Positions 1 to 5,750 are shown, counted from the stretch's first letter. The stretch: 7,393 bases of DNA from Clostridiales bacterium (GCA_019410105.1 DXTB01000046.1:1-7393), one strand, 5' to 3'. Made by a program: numbers and translations. Notes: generated from the sequence alone by a model not told the origin.

Positions 1-899
1 CCCGTATTGGGGTCCATGGCGATGCAGAAGCCGCCGTCCTGCACCTCGAACTGCTCGATGCCCTTCTTCAGGATGCTCTCACAGTAGGACTGGATGGCAC
101 TGTCCAGGGTCAGGGTCAGATTGTCGCCGTCAGTGGCGTCGTAGTAGTCCTCATAGCGGTAGAGCATCTGTGTGCCGTCGCCGTTTTTGGCGGTGACGAT
201 CCGCCCCGTCTCGCCCGAGAGAGCCTCGTCGTACTGAGCCTCAACTCCATAGGCGCCCCGTCCTTCGCTGTAATTCACCCAGCCGATCACCTGGGCCGCC
301 AGGCTGTTCTTGGGATAGTAGCGCTTGGTGGTGGGCGGGGTGTAAATGCCGGTGATATGGTTTTCGTTGATGAAGGAGATCACCGCGTCCCGCTCGTCGT
401 CCTCCACCCGCGACTTGATAATCTCATACATGGAGTAGGTCTTGGTCAGGCGCTTGAGAATGTCCTCCTCCTCCAGATCGAGGATCTGGGCCAGGTTGGA
501 GGCAATGAACTCGTTGGTGGGCTCCGGGTAGTCCAGTGTCTTCCCATTCTCTGCTGCGTTCGCCGCCTTCTCTCGATACGCCTCCTGGCAGGCCAGGATC
601 TCTTTGGGGGAGAGCTGGATGTTGTAGACCGTGGCGCTCATGGCCAGAGTCTCCCCGCTTCGGTCGTAGATGGTGCCCCGGTTGGCCTCCACCGTGCTGT
701 CGGCGGTCTGCTGCTCCACCGCCATTCCCTGGTATTTGTCGTAGTCGCGGATCTGGATCTGCCAGAGCCGGACCAGCAGCGGCACGAACGCCGCCACGCC
801 GAACAGTGTCAGCAGGAACAGGGTGCGCACCAAAATGGTGCGGTTCGCCCGCCGGTCCGGCTGCTGCTGGACCATACGCTTTCTCTTTCTGTCTGCCAT
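1..899 (-). CDS. ftsI: Class B penicillin-binding protein (PBP2B/FtsI type), N-terminal part, runs off the window
   Basis: Peptidoglycan transpeptidase of the divisome, seen only as its first 300 residues; the frame is open to base 1 with no stop. A basic cytosolic tail (residues 1-20, MADRKRKR...) precedes one membrane span (about 21-46). The class B dimerisation domain follows: ANRGTIYDRSGETLA at 72-86, then RYYPKNSLAAQVIGWVN at 193-209 and GAYGVEAQYDEALSGETGR at 215-233. LTLTLDSAIQ at 261-270 begins the transpeptidase domain. The catalytic SxxK, SxN and KTG motifs and any PASTA domains lie outside. The ATG at 899 has an AGGTGA ribosome site (907-912) seven bases upstream. It follows ftsL in the same direction after a 179-bp gap, the place where Firmicutes usually carry pbpB. 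It could instead be SpoVD, which has the same N-terminal layout; the missing C-terminus would decide. Confidence 0.88.
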   Translation of the reverse strand, partial: MADRKRKRMVQQQPDRRANRTILVRTLFLLTLFGVAAFVPLLVRLWQIQIRDYDKYQGMAVEQQTADSTVEANRGTIYDRSGETLAMSATVYNIQLSPKEILACQEAYREKAANAAENGKTLDYPEPTNEFIASNLAQILDLEEEDILKRLTKTYSMYEIIKSRVEDDERDAVISFINENHITGIYTPPTTKRYYPKNSLAAQVIGWVNYSEGRGAYGVEAQYDEALSGETGRIVTAKNGDGTQMLYRYEDYYDATDGDNLTLTLDSAIQSYCESILKKGIEQFEVQDGGFCIAMDPNT

Positions 900-966
900 G
901 GCTGGCTCACCTCACTCAAGAAATCTCGTCTGCCGCTCTCCCGCGGGATTGGGTGATATATCGCAG

Positions 967-1000
967 GAGGGCGTAAGAAAATTGCTTTTCTTACGCCCTC
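967..1000 (-). other. Perfect 15-bp intergenic hairpin with GCAA tetraloop
   Basis: Arms 967-981 and 986-1000 are exact reverse complements (GAGGGCGTAAGAAAA and its complement). On the coding (minus) strand the loop is GCAA, a stable GNRA tetraloop. No T-run follows on either strand, since the A/T run lies inside the stem, so it is not a standard intrinsic terminator. It lies in the 179-bp gap between ftsL and the penicillin-binding protein gene. It may act in RNA processing, mRNA stability or partial termination that sets downstream expression; this is inference. Confidence 0.75.
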
Positions 1001-1078
1001 TCTGCTCGTTCTCTTCAAGGGCCGCCCGGGGCAGCCCGTCTGTTTCTCTGGGGTCTGCAGATCACTATATGGCCGTAC

Positions 1079-1633
1079 TCACTGGAAATATGCCACAATC
1101 TCGGAGGCAATGGACTTTACACTCTCAAACATGCCGTCCAGTCCAGCGGCCGCCTCGTCCTGGTTGAAAAAGGTCACGGTGTCCGGCTCGGACAGGTCCA
1201 CATACACCACCTGCCCGTTCTGCGGCCGAACCATGGCACCACTGGCTGTCATGGTCTCCTCAATGCTGCTCAGATCATAAGACAGCTCATATGCGGTGCG
1301 CAGCTTGGCCTCCTCCGACTGGAGAGCAGTCATCTCACTGCGCAGCTCCACCACCTGCTGGGAGATGGTGGTCAACTGCACATAGCTGAACAGCAGCAGC
1401 ACGGCAAACACGCCCACCGCCAGAAATCCCACCACAGCGAAGGGGGAAACCAGTCCCGCCTCCCGTACCCGCACCCGGGGCCGGACCACCGCCCGCTCCC
1501 GCGGCCGCACCATGGGCCTGGGCCGAAGAACCTCCTCCCGCTGGAGCTGCCGCGCCGCGGAGCCATCATACGCGTCATAGGGTACGCGGCTGTAATTCGT
1601 GTATCTGCTTCTGCGCTTGACGGCAGTTGCCAT
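1079..1633 (-). CDS. ftsL: FtsL-like cell division protein (single membrane span plus coiled coil)
   Basis: Predicted divisome protein that in Firmicutes works with DivIC/DivIB to activate septal synthesis by the FtsW-PBP2B pair. The 184-residue product has a long, Arg- and Pro-rich cytosolic tail (residues 1-62), one membrane span (about 64-83, VSPFAVVGFLAVGVFAVLLL) and a heptad-like segment (about 86-120, QLTTISQQVVELRSEMTALQ onward). The segment GAMVRPQNGQVVYVDL (132-147) is where most FtsL/DivIC-like proteins end. Here about 37 more residues follow (SEPDTVTFF... to AYFQ), including a likely amphipathic helix. Sequence identity in this family is always poor, so the call rests on topology and on position between rsmH and a class B PBP. 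I chose ATG at 1633, which has GGAG 11 bases upstream; an in-frame GTG at 1645 would add four residues. Confidence 0.8.
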   Translation of the reverse strand: MATAVKRRSRYTNYSRVPYDAYDGSAARQLQREEVLRPRPMVRPRERAVVRPRVRVREAGLVSPFAVVGFLAVGVFAVLLLFSYVQLTTISQQVVELRSEMTALQSEEAKLRTAYELSYDLSSIEETMTASGAMVRPQNGQVVYVDLSEPDTVTFFNQDEAAAGLDGMFESVKSIASEIVAYFQ

Positions 1634-1673
1634 GAGTCCGTCCACTCCAATCTCTTTGGTAAATTCGGTGCTT

Positions 1674-2615
1674 CTACAGTTTTTCCGCTACCCGGAGCTT
1701 GGCGCTGCGGGCCCGGGGGTTCTCCTCCAGCTCTGCCGCGCCGGAGACAATGGGCTTTTTGTTGACCAGCTTCACCTGGGGCTTCTTCCCGCACACACAG
1801 ACGGGAAAATCCGGCGGACAGGTACACCCCTTGGCGAAAGCCGCCAGGGCATTTTTCACGATACGGTCCTCCAGCGAGTGGAAGGAGATCACCGCCAGCC
1901 GCCCACCGGGGTTCAGCCGGGGCACCGCCTCCCACACCATCCGGTCCACCGAGCCCAGCTCGTCGTTGACGGCGATGCGGATGGCCTGGAAGGTCCGCTT
2001 GGCCGGGTGCTGTTTCTCCCGCAGGGCCGCAGGGGGCATGGCCCCCTTGACGACCTCCACCAGCTCCAGCGTGGTCTCAATGGGGCGCTTGTCCCTGGCC
2101 CGGACGATGGCTCCCGCGACGGCGGGGGCGTACCGCTCCTCCCCATATTGCCAGAGGATGCGCCGCAGCTCCTCCTGGGGCCACTCGTTGACCACCGCCC
2201 GGGCCGTCAGGGTGTCGGTCTGATCCATGCGCATATCCAGGGGGGCGTCCGTCCTGTAGGAAAAGCCCCGGGATGCGTCGTCCAACTGGGGGGAGGACAC
2301 CCCCAGATCAAAGAGCATGCCGTCCACCCCGTCCAGGCCCAGCCCGTCCAGGATGGCGTCCAGCGCACAGAAATTGCTGTGTACCAGGGTGACCCGCTCC
2401 CGCCACGGCGCCAGCCGCTCCTCCGCCGCGTCCAGAGCCGCCTGATCCCGGTCCACGCAGATGAGCCGCCCGGTGGTCAGCCGCCGGACAATCTCCCGGC
2501 TGTGGCCCGCCCGGCCCAGAGTGCCGTCCAGATACACGCCCTCCGGCCGGATGGCCAGGGCCTCAATGCACTCGTCCAGCAGCACCGGCTTGTGGGAAAA
2601 TACCTGCTCACTCAT
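1674..2615 (-). CDS. rsmH: 16S rRNA (cytosine1402-N4)-methyltransferase RsmH (MraW)
   Basis: Uses S-adenosylmethionine to N4-methylate C1402 in the decoding centre of 16S rRNA. The 313-residue length equals that of the E. coli enzyme. Family signatures appear in order: HKPVLLDE near the N-terminus, the SAM-binding loop DGTLGRAGHS, LFDLGVSSPQLDDASRGFSYR with DAPLDMRMD, HPAKRTFQAIRIAVNDEL, and GGRLAVISFHSLEDRIVK. A Cys-rich stretch (CTCPPDFPVCVCGKK) and RARSAKLRVAEKL close the protein, as is usual. ATG at 2615 begins one base after the mraZ TGA (TGAtATG), which suggests translational coupling. An in-frame TTG at 2627 is possible, but a GGAGG (2631-2635) lies only three bases before it; the same GGAGG is 15 bases before the ATG. 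The SAM loop has Arg where many homologues have Gly (GRAGHS instead of GGAGHS), which I take as normal lineage variation. Confidence 0.97.
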   Translation of the reverse strand: MSEQVFSHKPVLLDECIEALAIRPEGVYLDGTLGRAGHSREIVRRLTTGRLICVDRDQAALDAAEERLAPWRERVTLVHSNFCALDAILDGLGLDGVDGMLFDLGVSSPQLDDASRGFSYRTDAPLDMRMDQTDTLTARAVVNEWPQEELRRILWQYGEERYAPAVAGAIVRARDKRPIETTLELVEVVKGAMPPAALREKQHPAKRTFQAIRIAVNDELGSVDRMVWEAVPRLNPGGRLAVISFHSLEDRIVKNALAAFAKGCTCPPDFPVCVCGKKPQVKLVNKKPIVSGAAELEENPRARSAKLRVAEKL

Positions 2616-2616
2616 A

Positions 2617-3033
2617 TCAGAATCCAAGCGCCTCCATACAGGCCGACATCTTCTCCGGCGTCATCTCTTCCTCCTCCTGGGCCTGCCATGCGTCCGCGCT
2701 CCAGATCTCCGCCCGGTCGTTGACACCCAGGATCACCACGTCCTTGTCCAGACCGGCATACCTGCGCAGCTTCTGGGGAATGACGATACGGCCCTGGCTG
2801 TCCAGTTCACACTTGGCCGCGTTGGCGAATAGGGGGCGCATGGCCTTGGATTGACTCATAGGCAGGGAGGAAAATTTTTCTGTAAACCGGTCCCAGGTAG
2901 ACTGGGGATAGATGGCCAGGCAGGCGTCTACACCCATCGCCAGATAGAAGGTGACGCCCAGCTCCTCCCGGAGCTTTGCGGGAATGAACAGACGGCCCTT
3001 GGCATCAATGCTGTGCTCATAGGTGCCGGTCAT
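2617..3033 (-). CDS. mraZ: Transcriptional regulator MraZ
   Basis: DNA-binding protein of the SpoVT/AbrB-like fold that binds repeats in front of its own operon and controls the dcw cluster; it assembles into rings. The 138-residue product shows two copies of the fold, each with a DxxGR motif: YEHSIDAKGRLFIPAKLREELG near the N-terminus and ELDSQGRIVIPQKLRRYAG in the second half. This is the standard MraZ layout and close to the usual length of about 140-150. ATG at 3033 is preferred because GGGGGGAAG (3042-3050) lies at a good distance. A GTG at 3042 would overlap that ribosome site. It is the first gene of the operon, immediately before rsmH, with tandem MraZ-box-like repeats upstream. The C-terminus (EEEEMTPEKMSACMEALGF) is acidic and helical. 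Confidence 0.96.
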   Translation of the reverse strand: MTGTYEHSIDAKGRLFIPAKLREELGVTFYLAMGVDACLAIYPQSTWDRFTEKFSSLPMSQSKAMRPLFANAAKCELDSQGRIVIPQKLRRYAGLDKDVVILGVNDRAEIWSADAWQAQEEEEMTPEKMSACMEALGF

Positions 3034-3035
3034 GC

Positions 3036-3096
3036 TGCTCACTTCCCCCCACTTTACTGCTTAAGAGCGGTGATTTGCTCCACTTCGCCCCACTTT
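3036..3096 (-). promoter_or_regulatory. Tandem MraZ-box-like direct repeats
   Basis: On the minus strand there are two pairs of 10-bp units: AAAGTGGGGC (3096-3087) with GAAGTGGAGC (3086-3077), and AAAGTGGGGG (3055-3046) with GAAGTGAGCA (3045-3036). All four share AAGTG. The first pair starts just after the predicted transcription start and the second overlaps the mraZ ribosome site. MraZ is known to bind tandem GTGG-containing repeats with about one helical turn between units at its own promoter, so autorepression is the natural reading. Confidence 0.8.
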
Positions 3097-3103
3097 CTTC
3101 TCT

Positions 3104-3132
3104 AGTATAAATGTTCTGTTACAGAATTGCAA
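3104..3132 (-). promoter_or_regulatory. Sigma-A-type promoter of the mraZ-rsmH-ftsL-PBP operon
   Basis: On the minus strand TTGCAA (3132-3127) and TATACT (3109-3104) are separated by exactly 17 bp, matching TTGACA/TATAAT at four and five of six positions. The predicted start near 3097 falls directly before the first MraZ-box-like repeat, giving a leader of roughly 65 bases before the mraZ ATG. Confidence 0.7.
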
Positions 3133-3155
3133 CAGTTTTTTCTTCTTTTTTAACG

Positions 3156-3175
3156 GGAAAAATGCCGATTTTTCC
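3156..3175. other. Small hairpin GGAAAAAT-GCCG-ATTTTTCC
   Basis: A perfect 8-bp inverted repeat with a four-base loop, upstream of the mraZ -35 element. No T-run follows it on either strand, so it is not a terminator. It could be a protein-binding dyad or have no function. Confidence 0.4.
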
Positions 3176-3240
3176 ACTGAAACCCCTGCTTTTCAGCACT
3201 AAAAACATATGTTCGATTGCATTTCGTTACAAATGGTATC

Positions 3241-3271
3241 AAAAAACCGCCATCCCTTGCGGTTTGGCGGC
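3241..3271 (-). terminator. Terminator-like hairpin on the minus strand without an obvious upstream gene
   Basis: Read on the minus strand, AAACCGC (3265-3259), an 8-base loop and GCGGTTT (3250-3244) form a 7-bp stem that runs into a six-T tract (3246-3241). An alternative stem pairs CCGCC (3247-3251) with GGCGG (3266-3270) and also ends at the T tract. The next minus-strand gene upstream ends 1.6 kb away. It may insulate the mraZ promoter from antisense transcription of the transporter region, or end a short RNA made from about 3280-3480. Confidence 0.5.
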
Positions 3272-3414
3272 AAAAAAGTCCTATATTTTGCGGTATTACG
3301 TAAACAAAAAAACGGTGCAGTCCCGCCGCGCACGCGGTTCGGGATTCGGGTATATTCCCCCAAAAACGCCACCTCTTTTGTAAAGCATTTAATAGTATTC
3401 ATGGAAAATACAGG

Positions 3415-3443
3415 TATACTTTTAACCACAACAGATATCTGTT
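3415..3443 (+). promoter_or_regulatory. Possible transporter promoter element and 14-bp palindrome
   Basis: TATACT at 3415-3420 resembles a -10 box, but no good -35 hexamer lies 16-18 bp upstream. Ten bases downstream is AACAGATATCTGTT (3430-3443), an exact 14-bp palindrome in what would be the 5' leader. The weak -35 with an adjacent dyad suggests a regulated promoter. The factor that binds is unknown; the palindrome does not match the dyads in front of the Crp/Fnr gene. Confidence 0.4.
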
Positions 3444-3483
3444 TCACAAAATTGAACACATCCGTGCTGAAAAGGGGGTACCT

Positions 3484-4908
3484 ATGGATCAAACACAAGC
3501 CGCACCGGAAACGCACATCACCTACTACGGCGGAAAGTGGGTGGCCTTCGCGCCCATCCTGCTGGCCATCGTGGGGCTAATTTACATCGCGGTCAAGCAG
3601 GCGGACGTACCGGAATACTGGGTGGTCTTTCTCCTCCCCATGATCGTCTGCCTGTTCCTGGCCAAGGACAAGACGGCCTACTGCGAGGCCATCATCGAGG
3701 GCGCCACCAACAAGGTGGGGGGCATCCTGATCATGGCGGTCCTGCTGGCCGGAATCTGCGGGCAGCTCATTGAGACCAGCGGCCTGGTGGACACCCTGGC
3801 CCACTATCTCATTGAGCTCAACTTCCTGGGCAACAAGTTCGTGGCCGCCTCTTTTCTGCTCACCTGCCTGATCGCCTTCTCCACCGGGACCTCGGTGGGC
3901 ACCATCTTCGTGGTCGGCCCCATTCTTTACCCCATCGGCTATCTGGTCGGGGCCACGCCGGCGCTGATGATCGGCGCCATCGTATCGGGAGCGGCCTTCG
4001 GCGACAACGTCTCCCCGGTATCGGACACTCTGATTGCGGCCTCCTCCTCTCAGAAGGTGGACCTGGGCGGCGTTTCCCGCAGCCGCCTGAAATATGTCCT
4101 GCCGGCCGCGGCGTTGACGCTGATCCTCTATCTGGCGCTTGGCTCCCGCGGTGAGGCCGCGGATCTCTCCGCCGTCCAGAGCGCCGCGGTCCGGCCTACG
4201 GCCCTGCTGTTCCTGCTGGTGCCCGTGGTGGTGGTGGTCTTCTGCCTGCTCCAGCGCCACTTGCTGGAGGCGCTGAGCTATGGCATCGTCACCGGCGTAC
4301 TCCTGGGACTGGTCACCGGCACCATCACCTTCAGCGACATCATCTCCGTCCCGGAACCCCTGAGCGCAGGCGGCCTCATCATGGAGGGCATCGAGGGCGC
4401 GGTCCCCACCATCCTGCTGGTTATGCTGCTGTTCGCCCAGATCCACCTGCTGGAAAAGGGCGGCTGCATTGATATGATGATCCAGTCCATGGACCGCTTC
4501 ATTGTCGGTCCCCGCTCCGCCGAGGGCGCCATCGTCGCCATCTGTATCCTGCTCAACGTGGCCACCGGCCTGAACACCGCGGCCATCGTGGGCACCGGCC
4601 CCCTGGCCAAGCGGCTGGGGGAGGAGTATCAGCTCCACGGCTACCGCACAGCCAACCTCCTCATCTGCTCCGGCGGCACCCTCAACTACCTGATGCCCTA
4701 TATGGTGCCGGTGGTGTGCGCCGCCATGATGACAGCCGTCGACCTGCCCGGCGCGGTTCCCGTCTCCACACTGGAGATCGTCACCCACCAGTTCTATCCC
4801 ATTCTTTTGCTGGTTATGACTATCTTCGCCATCGTCTCCGGCTACGGGCGCACCCTCCTGCCAGACAGCCGCGCCTTCCGGGAGAGCGAAAGGGCTGTGC
4901 GCTACTGA
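3484..4908 (+). CDS. NhaC-family membrane transporter (Na+/H+ antiporter or ion-coupled amino/organic acid transporter)
   Basis: A 474-residue polytopic inner-membrane protein with roughly 11-12 hydrophobic spans (about 19-37, 45-60, 78-98, 118-152, 155-172, 205-220, 237-257, 262-282, 305-325, 345-372, 395-420 and 436-452). Family markers are the STGTSVGTIFVVGPILYPIG segment (133-152) and GAAFGDNVSPVSDTLIAA (169-186), which corresponds to the GDxxSPxSDT signature of NhaC proteins. ATG at 3484 follows AAGGGGG (3472-3478) with five-base spacing. The family includes Na+/H+ and malate/lactate antiporters, and members proposed as methionine, lysine or tyrosine transporters, so the substrate is open. 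The nearby PLP enzyme and Crp/Fnr regulator make an amino acid or amine substrate attractive, but that is inference. Its last 7 bp overlap the convergent regulator gene, and no terminator is visible there. Confidence 0.88.
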   Translation: MDQTQAAPETHITYYGGKWVAFAPILLAIVGLIYIAVKQADVPEYWVVFLLPMIVCLFLAKDKTAYCEAIIEGATNKVGGILIMAVLLAGICGQLIETSGLVDTLAHYLIELNFLGNKFVAASFLLTCLIAFSTGTSVGTIFVVGPILYPIGYLVGATPALMIGAIVSGAAFGDNVSPVSDTLIAASSSQKVDLGGVSRSRLKYVLPAAALTLILYLALGSRGEAADLSAVQSAAVRPTALLFLLVPVVVVVFCLLQRHLLEALSYGIVTGVLLGLVTGTITFSDIISVPEPLSAGGLIMEGIEGAVPTILLVMLLFAQIHLLEKGGCIDMMIQSMDRFIVGPRSAEGAIVAICILLNVATGLNTAAIVGTGPLAKRLGEEYQLHGYRTANLLICSGGTLNYLMPYMVPVVCAAMMTAVDLPGAVPVSTLEIVTHQFYPILLLVMTIFAIVSGYGRTLLPDSRAFRESERAVRY

Positions 4909-5594
4909 CCCTCTCCCCGCGCCAGCCGCTCCAAGGCGGGAAGGGCCCGCAGGATATAGCGGCCCTCCCGTTTGAGGAGTATCCCCTCCTCCTCCATGCG
5001 CTTCATCACCTTGTTGGTGGTGATGCGGCTTGTATTGATGATACCGGCCACATCCTGGTGGGTAAAGCGGATGGAGATGCGCACCCCCTCCGGGCAGGGC
5101 CGCCCATACTGGGCCGCCAGATTGAGGAGGGTCCGGGCAATGCGCCGCTCCGCCTGATCAAAGGAGAGCTCCCGCACCTGACCGAGCAGCACCGTGTTTT
5201 TCCGAAAGCAGAGCTCCAGGAACCGCTGATTCAGCGCCCAGTCCTCCCGCAGCGCCCCCAGCATGGCCAGCCGGGGGACGGCATAGGCCCAGGTGTCCAC
5301 AATCGCCAGGGCCGCCGACGCGTGGGGCTGCCGCTGCAGACAGGCGCTCTCCCCGCACAGGGCGCCCCGCTCCGCGATGTAGAGCTGTTTCTCGTGGCCG
5401 TCCGCCCGTGAGGTAGAGATGCAGGCCCGCCCCCGCTGAATGATGTAAAAATGCTCCGCCGGCTGCCCCTGAGTGTAGAGAAAGGTCTTTTTTCGGAACA
5501 GGCGCGGCGTTCTCCCCTCGGTCAGCGGGCGCCATGCCGCCGGCTCGACGCTGATCCAGGGTGAGGCATCCGTCAGAATACCGGTCTCTGTCAT
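4902..5594 (-). CDS. Crp/Fnr-family transcriptional regulator
   Basis: A 230-residue protein of typical Crp/Fnr length. Residues about 31-115 form the cyclic-nucleotide-binding-like beta barrel (LFRKKTFLYTQGQPAEHFYIIQRGR... GALCGESACLQRQPHASAALA). A long dimerisation helix follows (about 118-145). The C-terminal winged helix-turn-helix has FTHQDVAGIINTSRITTNKVMKRMEEEGIL (177-206), with SRITTNKVMKRM as the likely recognition helix. The Arg-Ser pair that holds cAMP phosphate in E. coli CRP is replaced (PHAS), and there is no N-terminal Cys cluster for an Fe-S centre, so it is neither classical CRP nor FNR; the ligand is unknown. I prefer ATG at 5594, with GGGA nine bases upstream, over ATG at 5615, which has no ribosome site and only about 12 bases of leader. 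It is divergent from the PLP enzyme gene and convergent with the transporter. Confidence 0.92.
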   Translation of the reverse strand: MTETGILTDASPWISVEPAAWRPLTEGRTPRLFRKKTFLYTQGQPAEHFYIIQRGRACISTSRADGHEKQLYIAERGALCGESACLQRQPHASAALAIVDTWAYAVPRLAMLGALREDWALNQRFLELCFRKNTVLLGQVRELSFDQAERRIARTLLNLAAQYGRPCPEGVRISIRFTHQDVAGIINTSRITTNKVMKRMEEEGILLKREGRYILRALPALERLARGEGQ

Positions 5595-5618
5595 AATCTG
5601 TTTTCCCAACTCCATAAT

Positions 5619-5634
5619 TGGTAATTTTTTACCA
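5619..5634. promoter_or_regulatory. Candidate operator TGGTAA-N4-TTACCA
   Basis: An exact 6-bp inverted repeat with a TTTT spacer, 16 bp in all. Crp/Fnr dimers typically bind two 5-6 bp half-sites with a 4-6 bp spacer, and this has the same geometry. It covers the predicted transcription start and touches the -10 box of the regulator gene, which fits autorepression. Confidence 0.55.
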
Positions 5635-5661
5635 TTATAGCGTTTGATCTCAAAAAGTCAG
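5634..5661 (-). promoter_or_regulatory. Promoter of the Crp/Fnr-family regulator
   Basis: On the minus strand a perfect TATAAT (5639-5634) is preceded by CTGACT (5661-5656), four of six matches to TTGACA, with a 16-bp spacer. The predicted start near 5627 gives a leader of about 33 bases to the ATG at 5594, which supports that start over 5615. Dyads lie in the spacer and over the start site. Confidence 0.65.
5643..5654. promoter_or_regulatory. Dyad TTTGA-TC-TCAAA in the divergent region
   Basis: An exact 5-bp inverted repeat with a 2-bp spacer. It lies between the -35 and -10 elements of the regulator promoter. The half-site resembles FNR-type TTGA, but the spacing is too tight for the usual FNR site. 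Could be a second operator or chance. Confidence 0.3.
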
Positions 5662-5679
5662 TCGATTGGAGGGATGTTG

Positions 5680-5693
5680 CTTCACCAGTGAAG
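5680..5693. promoter_or_regulatory. Dyad CTTCAC-CA-GTGAAG upstream of the PLP enzyme gene
   Basis: An exact 6-bp inverted repeat with a 2-bp spacer, 57 bp before the start codon of the PLP enzyme gene. It contains a GTGA half-site like that of CRP, but inverted spacing differs from the CRP site. No good sigma-A promoter for the + gene is visible between 5640 and 5740, so activator dependence is possible. Confidence 0.35.
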
Positions 5694-5736
5694 GAAAACC
5701 AGAGGAATACAACCCAGCCATCACCCACAAAAATAT

Positions 5737-5743
5737 AGGAGGT
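5737..5743 (+). promoter_or_regulatory. Strong ribosome binding site AGGAGGT
   Basis: A full Shine-Dalgarno match placed seven bases before the ATG at 5751, which fixes the start of the PLP enzyme gene. Confidence 0.9.
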
Positions 5744-5750
5744 AGTACTT

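Larger units (their letters stand above)
3034..3483. other. AT-rich divergent spacer between mraZ and the transporter gene
   Basis: About 450 bp with no convincing gene, clearly richer in A/T than the flanking genes. It holds, from left to right, the MraZ-box-like repeats, the mraZ promoter, a small hairpin at 3156-3175, a terminator-like hairpin at 3244-3265, a GC-rich imperfect dyad around 3323-3344 (CCCG-CCGCG-CA-CGCGG-TT-CGGG), and a palindrome at 3430-3443. Short open frames here on both strands lack ribosome sites, known motifs and the GC-rich third positions of the neighbours. I recognise no riboswitch or T-box leader. Confidence 0.6.

Noticed and set aside
967..1000. Intrinsic terminator between ftsL and the PBP gene
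   Set aside because: No T-tract follows the stem on either strand; the T-run is within the stem, so I list it as a hairpin of unknown role.
1599..2723. Plus-strand open frame of 374 codons across rsmH
   Set aside because: Shadow of rsmH and the flanking genes; the minus strand has unmistakable RsmH motifs, and this frame is Pro/Arg/Gln-rich without any family signature.
3133..3483. Riboswitch or T-box leader for the transporter, as some NhaC-type amino acid transporters have
   Set aside because: No T-box TGGNACCGCG-like sequence, no S-box or lysine-riboswitch core that I recognise, and no plus-strand terminator with a T-run before the start codon.
3111..3580. Short open frames on both strands in the AT-rich spacer
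   Set aside because: None has a ribosome site or recognisable motif, they overlap one another, and their composition differs from all real genes here.
3577..4788. Long minus-strand open frame of 403 codons opposite the transporter
   Set aside because: It is rich in His, Gly, Asp and Gln, has no membrane or domain pattern, and mirrors the GC-rich codons of the clearly real NhaC-family gene on the other strand.
5595..5615. Upstream ATG at 5615 as start of the Crp/Fnr gene
   Set aside because: It has no ribosome site and lies only about 12 bases after the predicted transcription start; ATG at 5594 has a better-placed purine-rich site.
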